Shown: positions 34,044 through 45,093, counted from the first letter of the stretch. The stretch is DNA of 64,000 bases from Pseudomonadota bacterium (GCA_029780695.1 JAKOYD010000037.1:48224-112223), one strand, 5' to 3'. Numbers and translations: made by a program. The notes: a model not told the origin generated them from the letters alone.

Positions 34044-34085
34044 TAGCTTCAGGCGCTTGATGCGCAAGCGCTATAGGCCTTTTCA
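34030..34085 (+). repeat. Dispersed AATAGCT..GCGCTT repeat overlapping a stop codon
   Basis: AATAATAGCTTCAGGCGCTT and GCGCAAGCGCTATAGGCC match the consensus. The VWA gene stop (TAA at 34041-34043) lies within the repeat, and the convergent patatin gene stops at its other edge. Confidence 0.85.
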
Positions 34086-35552
34086 AGGCTTTACTTCAGC
34101 CGGCGCGGCGGACGGCACGACGCGCGCGCCCAGGGCGCGCACCAGCGCCTGAAATTCGGGCGACTGCCGCAGCACGCCGCGGCCGGCGGCGATCAGGTCG
34201 GTGACCTCGGCGTCCGTCACCGTGAAGGCGGTCGGCACGCGCAGCAACTGGCGACGGCCCATGGCTTCGGGTGCGTCGCGCAGATTCACCAAAATCACGT
34301 GAATGTCGGCATCGGCCGCGAACACGTTGCTGCCGCTGGCGGCAGCGGCGCCCAGTTCGCGCCGCCACTCGCGGATCACGTCGTGCAGGTATTCCTGCGT
34401 CTCGCGGGTCGAGCGCGCGCCGGCGCCGAACAGCAAGGCATCGGCGACGTCGAACATGCCGGGCACGGTGTCGCTGCTGTCAATGTCGCGCTCGGGCTCG
34501 CGTTCGGCGTTGACCACCACCAACACCACCTTCTGCACGCTGCCAGGTGCGATCACCACTTCGCGGAAGGTCTGGCGCAGGCCGTCGTCCATCAGTGCGC
34601 GGTCAAGCAGGCGCTGCACGCCCAGGTTGTCCGACAGGCCGCCATCGACCAGGTGCACATAGGGCCGCTGGAGGGCGTTCAGGTAGGCGTCGGCCTGGGC
34701 GCGGTACAGCCGCCGCCGAAAGTCGGCCGGCCCCGCGCGCGCCGGTTCGCTGCCGCCCAAAATACGGGCGGTGACTTCGGGCGGGCAGCGATCGGCGTAG
34801 TTGCGCAGTGTGACGGGGCTGAGCAGGATTGGCACCGCCGACGACGCCGCGACCGCAAACGACAGCGGCACGTTGCCGAGGTCGGAGCAGATCAGCGTGA
34901 ACTGGTCCCAGGTGAATTCGAAGCCGGTGCCGCGCGACAGGTCGGTGGCGGTGATGATGAGCTGCGGGTGGCGCGGGTTGCGCTCCAGATCGGCGAAGGT
35001 CTTGCCCTGGTACAGCGCGTCCAGCCGCCGCGCCAGCAGGTGCGCGCGGCCGAACCACGGCGAGCTGAGGTCGTGCAGGTTGGCGGGGCGCGCCATCAGC
35101 CCCAGCAGGCTTTGCTGGAAGTCCTGCCGCAGAAATTCGCGCTCGAAGTTCGGCAGGCCCTCCCGGCCGAAAGCCGCGTAGTAGCCGGCGACGATGGAGC
35201 CGCCCGACACCGCGCTGATCAGGTCGGTGGCCTCCAGCAGCGTCAGGCGCTTGCCGCGCCAGTCGAACTGGTGGTCTTCCAGCTCGCGCAGCACGCCGTA
35301 GCCGAACGCGGCCGCCCGCGCGCCGCCGCCGGAGATGGTGACGGCCATGACCAGGCTGGGGTCGCGCGTGTCGTTGACGTGCATGGCGTGCGCCTGGTCC
35401 GCCTGCATGGGCGTGTTGAGCCACGGCCGAACCGACGAACAGGCGCCGAGCAGCGCCGCGCACGACAGCGCCACCACGACACGCAACCAGGCGGGCCCGC
35501 CAGGCACGGCGGGGCGATGCAAACGGTGGGCAAGGTGGGCGGCGCGCGGCAT
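34083..35552 (-). CDS. Patatin-like phospholipase lipoprotein
   Basis: A 489-residue predicted lipoprotein: hydrophobic segment VVVALSCAALLGAC with lipobox LGAC (Cys38), then a patatin domain with SGGGARAAAFGYG (75-87), nucleophile Ser116 in SAVSGGS, and the acidic partner in HLVDGGLSDN. The lipid-anchored, envelope location distinguishes it from the cytosolic patatin at 24093. Substrates are unknown; phospholipid turnover in the envelope is plausible. ATG 35552 (MPRAAHLAH) is used. The much longer open frame covering this gene is a composition artefact. Confidence 0.9.
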   Translation of the reverse strand: MPRAAHLAHRLHRPAVPGGPAWLRVVVALSCAALLGACSSVRPWLNTPMQADQAHAMHVNDTRDPSLVMAVTISGGGARAAAFGYGVLRELEDHQFDWRGKRLTLLEATDLISAVSGGSIVAGYYAAFGREGLPNFEREFLRQDFQQSLLGLMARPANLHDLSSPWFGRAHLLARRLDALYQGKTFADLERNPRHPQLIITATDLSRGTGFEFTWDQFTLICSDLGNVPLSFAVAASSAVPILLSPVTLRNYADRCPPEVTARILGGSEPARAGPADFRRRLYRAQADAYLNALQRPYVHLVDGGLSDNLGVQRLLDRALMDDGLRQTFREVVIAPGSVQKVVLVVVNAEREPERDIDSSDTVPGMFDVADALLFGAGARSTRETQEYLHDVIREWRRELGAAAASGSNVFAADADIHVILVNLRDAPEAMGRRQLLRVPTAFTVTDAEVTDLIAAGRGVLRQSPEFQALVRALGARVVPSAAPAEVKP

Positions 35553-35592
35553 CGGGCCATCATACGGCCGCGCGCGCGGGGCTGGCGCCAGG

Positions 35593-36141
35593 TCAGGCCT
35601 GGCGGCGGCGCGCCATTTCGGCGCCGATGCGGGCCAGGTCGGCGTCGGTAAAGCGCGGGCGCGCCGCCGGGTAGACAACGGCTTCTTCCAGTGGGATGTG
35701 GCGCTTGTAGGCAGCCACGAACTCGTGGACCAACTGGCGCTGCGCGGGGTCAATGGCCGGCGGTCGCTCGGCGTCGCGCCAGTCCAGCAGCACCTGCCGC
35801 AGGCGCGCCCACTGCGCGTGCATGCGCACGTGGTCGGCCTGCAGTTGGGCCACGGCCTCGCGCACGGCGGGGTCGGCATGGCCGGCCAGCGCCGGGAAGA
35901 CGTGGCGCTCCTCGTCTTCGTGGTGGTGCGGCCCGGCAATGTCGAAGTAGCGCAGCACGTCGTGGGCGGCCGCGCGTGAATCGGCGTCGTGCCCGTGGCG
36001 GTCGACGTGGTCGGCGATGCGCTGCAGCAGGGCCAGCGAACGCTGCACACGTTCGTGGCAGGCTTCGAGCATCTCGAAGGGCTGCTCAAACCCGACGGCG
36101 GGCGAGCCAAAGCCGGGCAGGCTGACGGAGGACTGGGCCAT
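35593..36141 (-). CDS. Hemerythrin HHE domain protein
   Basis: A 182-residue four-helix protein with hemerythrin-like iron ligands: CHERVQRSL, HHHEDEERHVFPAL, DHVRMHAQW and HIPLEEAVVYPAA. These supply the His and Glu residues of a di-iron site. Such proteins bind oxygen or NO or act in iron handling; the role here is unknown. ATG 36141 (MAQSSVSLPG) is used. It is divergent from tamA. Confidence 0.9.
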   Translation of the reverse strand: MAQSSVSLPGFGSPAVGFEQPFEMLEACHERVQRSLALLQRIADHVDRHGHDADSRAAAHDVLRYFDIAGPHHHEDEERHVFPALAGHADPAVREAVAQLQADHVRMHAQWARLRQVLLDWRDAERPPAIDPAQRQLVHEFVAAYKRHIPLEEAVVYPAARPRFTDADLARIGAEMARRRQA

Positions 36142-36254
36142 GCGGCTATTTTCCCACCGTCGAATTTCCCACCACCGAATGCCCGCCCGTGGAGCGGGGG
36201 CACGCGGGCAAGACGCGGCCTTGTCTGACAAACCGGGCTACTAAACTCGACCAG

Positions 36255-38189
36255 GTGACCTGCACGCGCCCTGTTTCGTCTGCTGACGAACCTGCCCTCC
36301 CCCTGCTTACCCGTGCCGCCGCTCTGCTGGCGCTGGCCTTGGCGCTGCCCGGTTGCGCGCTGTTGCGGCCCGGCGACGACGCCCCCGCCGGTGCCGACGG
36401 CCGCGCCGAAACCAGCCAGACCGCCGCCAGCGCCACCAACACCGGCGGTGCGCCCGCCGCCAGCGCCTTCGATATCCGCGTCGAATCGGCCGATGAGGAC
36501 CTGCGGGCCCTGGTGGCGCGCCACAACGACCTGCAGCGCTACCGCGCCATCACCGACCTGGACGAGACCGAGATGGCGCGCCTGATGGCGCTGACCGAGC
36601 GCGACGCGCGCAACCTGCTGGGCACCGAGGGCTACTTCAACCCCACGGTGCGGGTGCGGCGCGAAGGCGCGCCGGGCACGCGGCCCACCATCGTGATCGA
36701 CATCGAGCCGGGCGAGCCGACCACCATCTCGGCCGTCGACATCGGCTTCGAAGGCGACATCGCCACCAGCGGCGACCCCGACGCCACCGCGCAGCGCGAG
36801 GGCATCGTGGACAACTGGGGCCTGGCCGAAGGCCGCCGCTTCACGCAGGACCGCTGGTCCGACGCCAAGACGGGCGCGCTGCGCCGGCTGGTCGAGCGGC
36901 GCTACCCGCGCGGGCGCATCAGCTACAGCCTGGCCGACGTCAGCGCCGCCCAGGCGCGCGCCAAGCTGGGGCTGCGGCTGGATTCGGGGCCGCTGTTCCG
37001 CCTGGGGCCGGCCACCGTGCAAGGCGCGCAGCGCTACCCGCCCGAACTGGCCGAGCGGCTGTCGTGGCTCAAGCCCGGCGACGTGTACGACCAGAAGAAA
37101 CTGGTCGACGCCCAGCAGCGGCTGGCCGGCAGCGGCTATTACGACTCGGCCTACATCAGCATCGACCCCGAGGGCGACCCGGCCGCCACGCCCGTCTCCT
37201 ATACCGTGACCGAGGCCAAGCGCCACCGCGTGCAGCTGGGCGTGGGCTACAGCACCGACGGCGGCCCGCGCGTGTCGCTGGAGCACCGCGACAACACGGC
37301 GCTGGGCACCACCTGGCGCGCTACCAGCAAGCTGCACCTGGACCGCAAGGCGCCGCTGCTGCAGACCGAGCTGACCAGCCTGCCCGACGCCAACGGCTGG
37401 CGCTGGGCCGGCCTGGCGCGCTACATGCGGCAGGACGACGGCGAGCTGGTCACCACCTCCAAAACGCTGCGCGTGGGCCGGCTGAAGACCGAAGAACACT
37501 ACGACCGCAACTTCTACCTGCAGTACGACCACGCCAGCGTCAGCGGCTCGGCCACCCGCACCAGCACCGCCACCGACGCGCTGGTGGGCGACGGCGCGGC
37601 CATCAGCGCCAACTACGCGTGGACCGGGCGCTACTTCGACAGCCTGCCGCTGCCCTCGCGCGGCTACGGCCTGGGCGGCGAAATCGGCGCCGGCGTGACC
37701 ACGGTGGGCGAGCGCAAGCCCTTCCTGCGCCTGCAGGGCCGCGCGCTGGGCATCGTGCCGGTGTCGGGTGGCGCCAGCCGGCTGGCGCTGCGCACCGAAC
37801 TGGGCGCGGTGCTGGCCAGCGACGCGGCACGCCTTCCGTCCACCTACCTGTTCCGCACCGGCGGCGACACCAGCGTGCGCGGCTACGGCTACCGCCGCAT
37901 CGGCATCCCGCTGGGCGACAGCTTTGTCGGCCCGGGGCGCTACATGGCGGTGGGCAGCGTCGAATGGCAGCGGCCCATCATGCAGGATCGCTTTCCCGGC
38001 CTGCTGGAGCACACGCTGTTCGTCGACGTCGGCGGCGTGGCCAACCGCGTGGGCGACTTGCGCGCGCACTGGGGCGTGGGCACCGGCGTGCGGCTGATCA
38101 CGCCGGTGGGGCCGATGCAGCTGGACATTGCGTACGGGCTGAAGTCGAAAGCGTTTCGGCTGCACATGAACGTGGGGTTTACGTTTTGA
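36255..38189 (+). CDS. tamA: TamA, outer membrane beta-barrel of the translocation and assembly module
   Basis: A 644-residue BamA-superfamily protein. N-terminal export signal with a possible lipobox (LALPGC), POTRA domains (for example LLGTEGYFNPTVRVRR and LAGSGYYDSAYISIDPEG), and a C-terminal sixteen-stranded barrel. The superfamily motif RGYGYRRIGIPLGDSFVGPGRY (VRGY at about 557) and the terminal strand ending in GFTF are visible. TamA with TamB moves phospholipids and some autotransporters to the outer membrane. The start is GTG 36255; no ATG is suitably placed. tamB follows after 222 bp of repeats. Confidence 0.93.
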   Translation: MTCTRPVSSADEPALPLLTRAAALLALALALPGCALLRPGDDAPAGADGRAETSQTAASATNTGGAPAASAFDIRVESADEDLRALVARHNDLQRYRAITDLDETEMARLMALTERDARNLLGTEGYFNPTVRVRREGAPGTRPTIVIDIEPGEPTTISAVDIGFEGDIATSGDPDATAQREGIVDNWGLAEGRRFTQDRWSDAKTGALRRLVERRYPRGRISYSLADVSAAQARAKLGLRLDSGPLFRLGPATVQGAQRYPPELAERLSWLKPGDVYDQKKLVDAQQRLAGSGYYDSAYISIDPEGDPAATPVSYTVTEAKRHRVQLGVGYSTDGGPRVSLEHRDNTALGTTWRATSKLHLDRKAPLLQTELTSLPDANGWRWAGLARYMRQDDGELVTTSKTLRVGRLKTEEHYDRNFYLQYDHASVSGSATRTSTATDALVGDGAAISANYAWTGRYFDSLPLPSRGYGLGGEIGAGVTTVGERKPFLRLQGRALGIVPVSGGASRLALRTELGAVLASDAARLPSTYLFRTGGDTSVRGYGYRRIGIPLGDSFVGPGRYMAVGSVEWQRPIMQDRFPGLLEHTLFVDVGGVANRVGDLRAHWGVGTGVRLITPVGPMQLDIAYGLKSKAFRLHMNVGFTF

Positions 38190-38411
38190 CGTCCTCCCTG
38201 AGGAAGGTGACATCCCCCCTGAGGAAGGTGACGTCCCGCCTGAGTCGCCTGCGGCGCCTTCCCCCCAGGGGGACAACGCCAGTGGCCGGGCCAAGCCCGC
38301 GCCACGGCGTTCCGGCGTGGCCTGCTCCGCGGCCTTTCGACGGGCTCTCCCTCCCCCGCTGGGGGAGGGTCGGGGTGGGGGCCAGCCCGGCCAAACGGCA
38401 CTGGGATTCAG
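38190..38411. repeat. tamA-tamB intergenic repeats
   Basis: The gap contains a tandem direct repeat CCTGAGGAAGGTGAC (starting near 38196 and 38219), then a copy (about 38236-38340) of a GC-rich repeat also found at 54641-54737 on the other strand and, interrupted, at 60950-61207. A hairpin-like motif CCCTCCCCCGCTGGGGGAGG with GGGGTGGGGGC (38348-38382) recurs at 52369-52470. No gene seen. Confidence 0.75.
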
Positions 38412-41400
38412 ATGACGGCCACTCCTGAATCCATAGCTGTTCGCGCTGATCCCGCAAGCGCTGGGGCCGGTTTTTCATCCGAAACCACGCCAGTGCCGCG
38501 CCCGCGCGGCCGCTGGTGGCGCGTGCCGCTGTGGTCGCTGGCATTTCTGCTGGCCGTGCTGCTGCTGGCGCTGGGCGGCGTGTGGGTGTGGACAGGCACC
38601 GACGGCTCGTTGGCCACCGCGCTGCGCTGGGCCGGCGCGCAGCAGTCGCTGGTCACCGACGAAGTCACCGGCACCGTGCGCGGCGGCGGCAAGGTGCGCC
38701 GCCTGGTGTGGGAAAAAGAAGGCCTGCGCGTGGAAGTGCACGACGCCGAACTGCAGTGGACGCCCGCCGCCCTGTTGACGCGCACGCTGCAGATCGACCA
38801 GCTGGCGGCCAGCCGCATCGTCATCGACGACCAGCGCGCGCCGGGCGAGCCGTCGGCCGGGCCGCCCGAATCGTTTGCGCTGCCGCTCCACATCCGCGTC
38901 AAGGCCCTGCGCGCCGGCGAGCTGCGCTGGGCCGGCCCGCCGCCCTATACCCTGAGCGACGTGGCGGGTCGCTTCGACTACGACGGCGCGCGCCACCTGC
39001 TGGAGCTGGACAGCGCGCGCATCGAAGGCGGCAGCTACCGCCTGCGCGCCGCCGCCACCGCGCACGCGCCGATCCGCGTCGACGTGGCGCTGGCCGGCGC
39101 GCTGACGGCCCCCGTGCCCGGCGCCGCAGCGCCCGTGCCGCTGACGCTGCAAGCCACGCTGCGCGGCCCGTTGACCGAGATGGCCGCGCAGGCCGACCTG
39201 CAAGCGGCGGCCGCCGCGCCGGGGGCCTCGGCGCCCGCCATCCCGGCGCTGCCGCCGCTGACCGGTTTTGCCGCAGCACCCGCCACGGCGGCTTCGGCCC
39301 CGCCTCCTGCCGCCCCCATGGCTTCCGCCAGCGCCCCGGCCAGCGCCGCCGACATTCCTGAAGCCCACGCCACCGCCCGCATCACGCCCTGGGCCGCGCA
39401 GCCGCTGCCCGAGGCGCACGCTCGCCTGCGCGCGGTCGATGTGGGTGCCATCTGGGCCGAGGCACCGCGCACCCACCTCAGCGGCCGGCTCGACATCACA
39501 CCGCTGCCCGGCACCGCAGGCTGGGCGGTCGACGCCGACTTGGCCAACCGCGCCGCCGGCCCCTGGGATCAGCGCCAGTTGCCGGTCGACCAGCTGCGCG
39601 CCGACGTGACCTGGCAGGACAACGTGGCCACCGTGCGCGCGCTGAAGGCGCAGGTGGGCGGCGGCACGGTCGAATCCACCGGCCGCTGGGCCAATGCGCC
39701 CGCCGCGCAAACCGGCAGCGGCACCTGGCAGATCGACACGCGCATCACTGGCGTCAACCCCGCCCGGCTGCACACGCAGATGTCCGCCTTCCCGCTCGAC
39801 GGCACGGCCACGGTGAGCGGCGAAGGCGCGGCCATCGATTTCGACGTCGCCCTGCAGGGGCGCGAGCAGCGCGCCGCCGCGCCCGCGCGCCGGGGCGAAT
39901 CGGCCGCCGAGGCGCTGGCGCGCGATTTGCGCGCGCTGCGCCTGCGCGACGCCGCTGCCACCGGCCGCTGGCTGGACGGCCTGCTGACCCTGAACACGCT
40001 GCGCGTGCGCACCGACGACGCCCAACTGGCCGGCAACGCCCGCCTGCGCCCCGCCGCCGACGCGCTGGGCGGCAGCGCCGACCTGACGCTGACCGCCCCC
40101 GGCGCCACCGCCAGCGTGAAAGGTGAATTGCAGCCCACCACCGGCGCCGGCACGCTGCGCGCCAGCATCGCCGATGCCGCGCGCGCCCTGGCCTGGGCGC
40201 AAAAGCTGCCCGGTGCCGACGCGCTGGCCAGCGCCCGCGCACGCGGCAGCGCCACGCTGGACGGCAGCTGGCGCGGCGGCTGGCGCGACCCCACCCTCCA
40301 GGCCAGGCTGGCCGCCCCTTCGCTCGACTGGCTGGCGCCGGGCAGCGCCGCCGGCACGCCGCCGGTGCAGCTGCGCGGGTTTGAAGCCACGGCCAACGGC
40401 CGCCTGGCGCAGGCGCAGCTGGCCGCCAACGGCCGCGTGACGCAGGGCGAACGCCAGCTCGATGTGCGCCTGGCCGCCAGCGGCGGCCGCACCACGCCCA
40501 ACGCGCCGCTGGCCGCTTCGGCCTGGAAATTCAACCTGGGCCAGTTGCAGGCCGGCGTGCGCGACCCGGCCCTGGGCGCGGGCACCTGGCAGCTGGCCAG
40601 CCGCGCCGCCGTGCCGCTGCAGTGGTCACCCGCGCAGGGCGGCCAGTTCGAGGCCGGCGCGGGCGAGCTGACCATCACCTCGCCAGCGCCCACGTCACAG
40701 GCGCTGGTGGCGTGGGGCCCGGTGCGCTGGCGCGGCGGTGAGCTGACCACCACCGGGCGCCTGACCGGCCTGCCGCTGCAATGGGTGGAACGCGTGGCCG
40801 GATCGCAGATGCAGGACGCGGGCCTCACGGGCAACATCGTCTTCAACGGCGACTGGGACGCCACGTTGGGCCAGCAATTGCGCGTGTCGGCCAACCTGGT
40901 GCGCGCCAGTGGCGACGTCACCGTGCTGACCACCGACGCCGAAACCGGCGTGCAGTCGCGCGTGGCCGCTGGCCTGCGCGACGCGCGCCTGACGTTGCGC
41001 AGCGAAGGCAACGCACTGAACCTGAAACTGGTGTGGGACAGCGAGCGCGCCGGCAACATCGACGGCCAGCTGCGCACCGAGCTGGCCGCCACGCGCGGCG
41101 CGGGCGGCGGCACCCGCTGGTCGTGGCCCGAGACCGCGCCACTGCAGGGCCAGGTGCAGGCGCGGCTGCCGCAGATCTCCGCCTGGTCGGTGCTGGCGCC
41201 GCCGGGCTGGCGCCTGCGCGGTGCGCTGGCGGCCGATGCCCGCATCGCCGGCACGCGCGCCACGCCGCTGGTCAATGGCACCGTGGCGGCCGACGACGTG
41301 GCGCTGCGCTCCGTCGTGGATGGCATCGAGTTTGCCGATGGCCGGCTGCGCGGCCGGCTGGACGGCACGCGCCTGCTGATCGACGAATTCGTGCTGCGCG

Positions 41401-42542
41401 GCGCCGGCGAGCAGGGCGCCGGCGGAATGCTGCGCGCCACCGGTGAGGCCGGTTTGGTCGACGGCCGCCCGCAGGCGCGCCTGGCCGCCACGCTGGACAA
41501 GCTGCGCGCCAGCGTGCGCGACGACCGGCAGGTCACCGTGTCGGGCAACGTGCAGGCCGCGCTGGATGGCCGCGCCATCAGCGCCAACGGCCGTCTGCGC
41601 GTGGACCGCGCACTGATCGTGCTGCCCGACGAAAACCGCCCCACGCTGGGCGACGACGTGATCGTGCGCGGCCCCGACGGCAAGATCATGTACGGCAAGG
41701 AAGGCCCCGGCGCCGTGGCCCGCCCCACCAGCGCCGCCGGCCAGCAGGCGGCGCAGCAGCAGGCGCGCAGCGACGCCGCCCGCGCCCGCACCGAGGCCAG
41801 CGTGAAAAGCGGCGACACCGAACCGCTCACCGCCAAGGTGGACGTGCAAGTCGACCTGGGCGACAACTTCCGGGTCACGGGCATGGGCATCGACACCCGG
41901 CTGGCCGGCGTGCTGACCCTCACCGGCAACGGCCCGCTGACCACGCCACCCAGCCTGCGCGGCCGCGTGCAAACGGTGGGCGGCACCTTCCGCGCCTACG
42001 GGCAGCAGCTCATCATCCAACGCGGCACCATCACCTTTGGCGGCGAGATCAGCAACCCCACGCTCGACATCATCGCCCTGCGCCCCAACTACACCAGCGA
42101 CCAGCGCGCCGGCGTGCAGGTCATGGGCACCGCGCTGCTGCCGCGCGTGCGCCTGTATTCCGAACCCGCGCTGCCCGACAACCAGACCCTGGCCTGGCTG
42201 CTGCTGGGCCGCCCCGCGCCCGACACGGGGTCGGAAGCCGCCATGCTGCAAACTGCCGCGCTGGCGCTGCTGGGCGGGCGCGAGGGGCGCGGCCTGGCGT
42301 CGCGCTTCGGGCTGGACGAATTGAGCTTCACTGGCGGCGCCGGCTCGGGCGGTGTGTCCGACGCCAGCGTCACCCTGGGCAAGCGCCTGTCCGACAAGCT
42401 GTACGCCGCCTACGAGCACAGCCTGGCCGGCACCGGCGGCACGCTGATGATTTTTTATGAGCTGTCGCGCCGCTGGACCCTGCGCGGCCAGGCCGGCGCC
42501 AACCAGGCCATCGACCTGATCTACCGGCTGTCGTTCGACTGA
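38412..42542 (+). CDS. tamB: TamB/YtfN-family translocation and assembly module protein
   Basis: A 1376-residue inner-membrane anchored, periplasm-spanning protein, partner of TamA in lipid and autotransporter delivery to the outer membrane. One N-terminal helix (WWRVPLWSLAFLLAVLLLAL, about 35-54), a very long beta-rich repeat region with an Ala/Pro-rich insert (about 285-320), and the conserved C-terminal DUF490 domain (GGTFRAYGQQLIIQRGTITF, LPDNQTLAWLLLGRP, LSDKLYAAYEHSLAGTGGTL). The start ATG 38412 is uncertain because codons 6-22 are encoded by a dispersed repeat; no other start is clearly better. Confidence 0.93.
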   Translation: MTATPESIAVRADPASAGAGFSSETTPVPRPRGRWWRVPLWSLAFLLAVLLLALGGVWVWTGTDGSLATALRWAGAQQSLVTDEVTGTVRGGGKVRRLVWEKEGLRVEVHDAELQWTPAALLTRTLQIDQLAASRIVIDDQRAPGEPSAGPPESFALPLHIRVKALRAGELRWAGPPPYTLSDVAGRFDYDGARHLLELDSARIEGGSYRLRAAATAHAPIRVDVALAGALTAPVPGAAAPVPLTLQATLRGPLTEMAAQADLQAAAAAPGASAPAIPALPPLTGFAAAPATAASAPPPAAPMASASAPASAADIPEAHATARITPWAAQPLPEAHARLRAVDVGAIWAEAPRTHLSGRLDITPLPGTAGWAVDADLANRAAGPWDQRQLPVDQLRADVTWQDNVATVRALKAQVGGGTVESTGRWANAPAAQTGSGTWQIDTRITGVNPARLHTQMSAFPLDGTATVSGEGAAIDFDVALQGREQRAAAPARRGESAAEALARDLRALRLRDAAATGRWLDGLLTLNTLRVRTDDAQLAGNARLRPAADALGGSADLTLTAPGATASVKGELQPTTGAGTLRASIADAARALAWAQKLPGADALASARARGSATLDGSWRGGWRDPTLQARLAAPSLDWLAPGSAAGTPPVQLRGFEATANGRLAQAQLAANGRVTQGERQLDVRLAASGGRTTPNAPLAASAWKFNLGQLQAGVRDPALGAGTWQLASRAAVPLQWSPAQGGQFEAGAGELTITSPAPTSQALVAWGPVRWRGGELTTTGRLTGLPLQWVERVAGSQMQDAGLTGNIVFNGDWDATLGQQLRVSANLVRASGDVTVLTTDAETGVQSRVAAGLRDARLTLRSEGNALNLKLVWDSERAGNIDGQLRTELAATRGAGGGTRWSWPETAPLQGQVQARLPQISAWSVLAPPGWRLRGALAADARIAGTRATPLVNGTVAADDVALRSVVDGIEFADGRLRGRLDGTRLLIDEFVLRGAGEQGAGGMLRATGEAGLVDGRPQARLAATLDKLRASVRDDRQVTVSGNVQAALDGRAISANGRLRVDRALIVLPDENRPTLGDDVIVRGPDGKIMYGKEGPGAVARPTSAAGQQAAQQQARSDAARARTEASVKSGDTEPLTAKVDVQVDLGDNFRVTGMGIDTRLAGVLTLTGNGPLTTPPSLRGRVQTVGGTFRAYGQQLIIQRGTITFGGEISNPTLDIIALRPNYTSDQRAGVQVMGTALLPRVRLYSEPALPDNQTLAWLLLGRPAPDTGSEAAMLQTAALALLGGREGRGLASRFGLDELSFTGGAGSGGVSDASVTLGKRLSDKLYAAYEHSLAGTGGTLMIFYELSRRWTLRGQAGANQAIDLIYRLSFD
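38427..38477 (+). repeat. Dispersed AATAGCT..GCGCTT repeat at the 5' end of tamB
   Basis: CCATAGCTGTTCGCGCTGAT and GCAAGCGCTGGGGCCGGTTT match the family. It lies inside the annotated tamB frame and encodes SIAVRADPASAGAGFS, so it is either a translated insertion or marks a mis-called start. Confidence 0.8.
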
Positions 42543-42590
42543 AGCCCGCGCGCCGCCACAGGTGCGCCGATACAATCCTCACGCCCACCC

Positions 42591-42665
42591 GCCGCCGTAG
42601 TTCAATGGATAGAACGAGCGCCTCCTAAGCGCTAGATGCAGGTTCGATTCCTGCCGGGGGCGCCA
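42591..42665 (+). tRNA. tRNA-Arg (anticodon CCT)
   Basis: Cloverleaf: acceptor GCCGCCG with CGGGGGC (one mismatch, G4-G69), D arm GTTC/GAAC, anticodon stem AGCGC/GCGCT with loop CTCCTAA giving CCT, T arm GCAGG/CCTGC with TTCGATT loop, discriminator G and encoded CCA. TACAAT at 42571-42576 may be its -10 box. Confidence 0.95.
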
Positions 42666-42900
42666 GGATTTGACGGCTTCTGGCATTCAGACGCAACGTC
42701 AATGCTTTTGCGATGGTGATCAGGGCTCCCCCCTCGCGCCGCCGGTCCAAGATGGTCAAGTCAATAGCGCTTGATGGGCCACACTTGCCACCTCGGGTGA
42801 ACCCTGCGCCCTGCAGCAGCCGGCCACCCTGAACGCCTGCTTGCGGACGCAGGCCGCCGAGGCAAATGAGGGGCGGCATGGCTCACGACGGGTGTCCTGA
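42666..42900. other. Intergenic region between tRNA-Arg and the groES promoter
   Basis: No convincing gene. Short reading frames on the minus strand here have no ribosome site or recognisable product. One fragment, AATAGCGCTTGATGGGCC near 42763-42780, resembles part of the dispersed repeat. Confidence 0.6.
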
Positions 42901-42929
42901 CTTGAAATCCCCCGAAACGCCCTTATGAT
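42901..42929 (+). promoter_or_regulatory. groES-groEL promoter (sigma-32 / sigma-70 like)
   Basis: CTTGAAA at 42901-42907 and CCTTATGAT at 42921-42929 match heat-shock sigma-32 boxes. The same bases give a sigma-70 reading, TTGAAA and TATGAT with a 16 bp spacer. The CIRCE operator starts at the end of the -10 box. Confidence 0.75.
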
Positions 42930-42955
42930 TAGCACTCGTTGGAGATGAGTGCTAA
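42929..42955. promoter_or_regulatory. CIRCE operator (HrcA binding site)
   Basis: Perfect inverted repeat TTAGCACTC - 9 bases - GAGTGCTAA, the classic CIRCE element bound by the HrcA repressor. It overlaps the expected transcription start of groES-groEL, so both heat-shock sigma and HrcA control are likely. Confidence 0.97.
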
Positions 42956-43053
42956 CAACACGCGCTGCTCCATCGCATTCCGGTCGTGCGCTGCCCCTTG
43001 CGGCGGGCGCTTCGGCCCAAAAATCCTTACCCCTGTTGAACTTAGGAGAACCC

Positions 43054-43344
43054 ATGAAACTGCGCCCCTTGGCCGATCGCGTGATCGTCAAACGCCTTGA
43101 AAACGAAACCAAGACCGCCTCTGGCATCGTGATCCCCGACAACGCCGCCGAAAAGCCCGACCAGGGCGAAGTGCTGGCCGTGGGCCCGGGCAAGAAGAAC
43201 GACAAGGGTGATCTGTCGGCCATGAACGTGAAAGTGGGCGACCGCGTGCTGTTCGGCAAGTATTCGGGCCAGACCGTCAAGGTCGACGGCGACGAACTGC
43301 TGGTGATGAAGGAAGACGACCTGTTCGCCGTGGTCGAGAAGTAA
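43054..43344 (+). CDS. groES: Co-chaperonin GroES
   Basis: A 96-residue 10 kDa chaperonin that caps GroEL. Standard sequence: [16 protein letters not shown] at the start, the mobile loop [18 protein letters not shown], and [17 protein letters not shown] lies nine bases before ATG 43054. It precedes groEL by 102 bp containing a dispersed repeat and is controlled by the CIRCE site upstream. Confidence 0.98.
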   Translation: MKLRPLADRVIVKRLENETKTASGIVIPDNAAEKPDQGEVLAVGPGKKNDKGDLSAMNVKVGDRVLFGKYSGQTVKVDGDELLVMKEDDLFAVVEK

Positions 43345-43369
43345 GTTCTCGCCAACTTTCCGGATACTC

Positions 43370-45093
<1,724 letters not shown>

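Noticed and set aside
34083..38294. A 1403-codon minus-strand reading frame
   Set aside because: Only its downstream part (to 35552) is a patatin gene; the rest is antisense to tamA and hemerythrin regions, with low-complexity His/Gln/Arg/Ala text typical of high-GC shadow frames.
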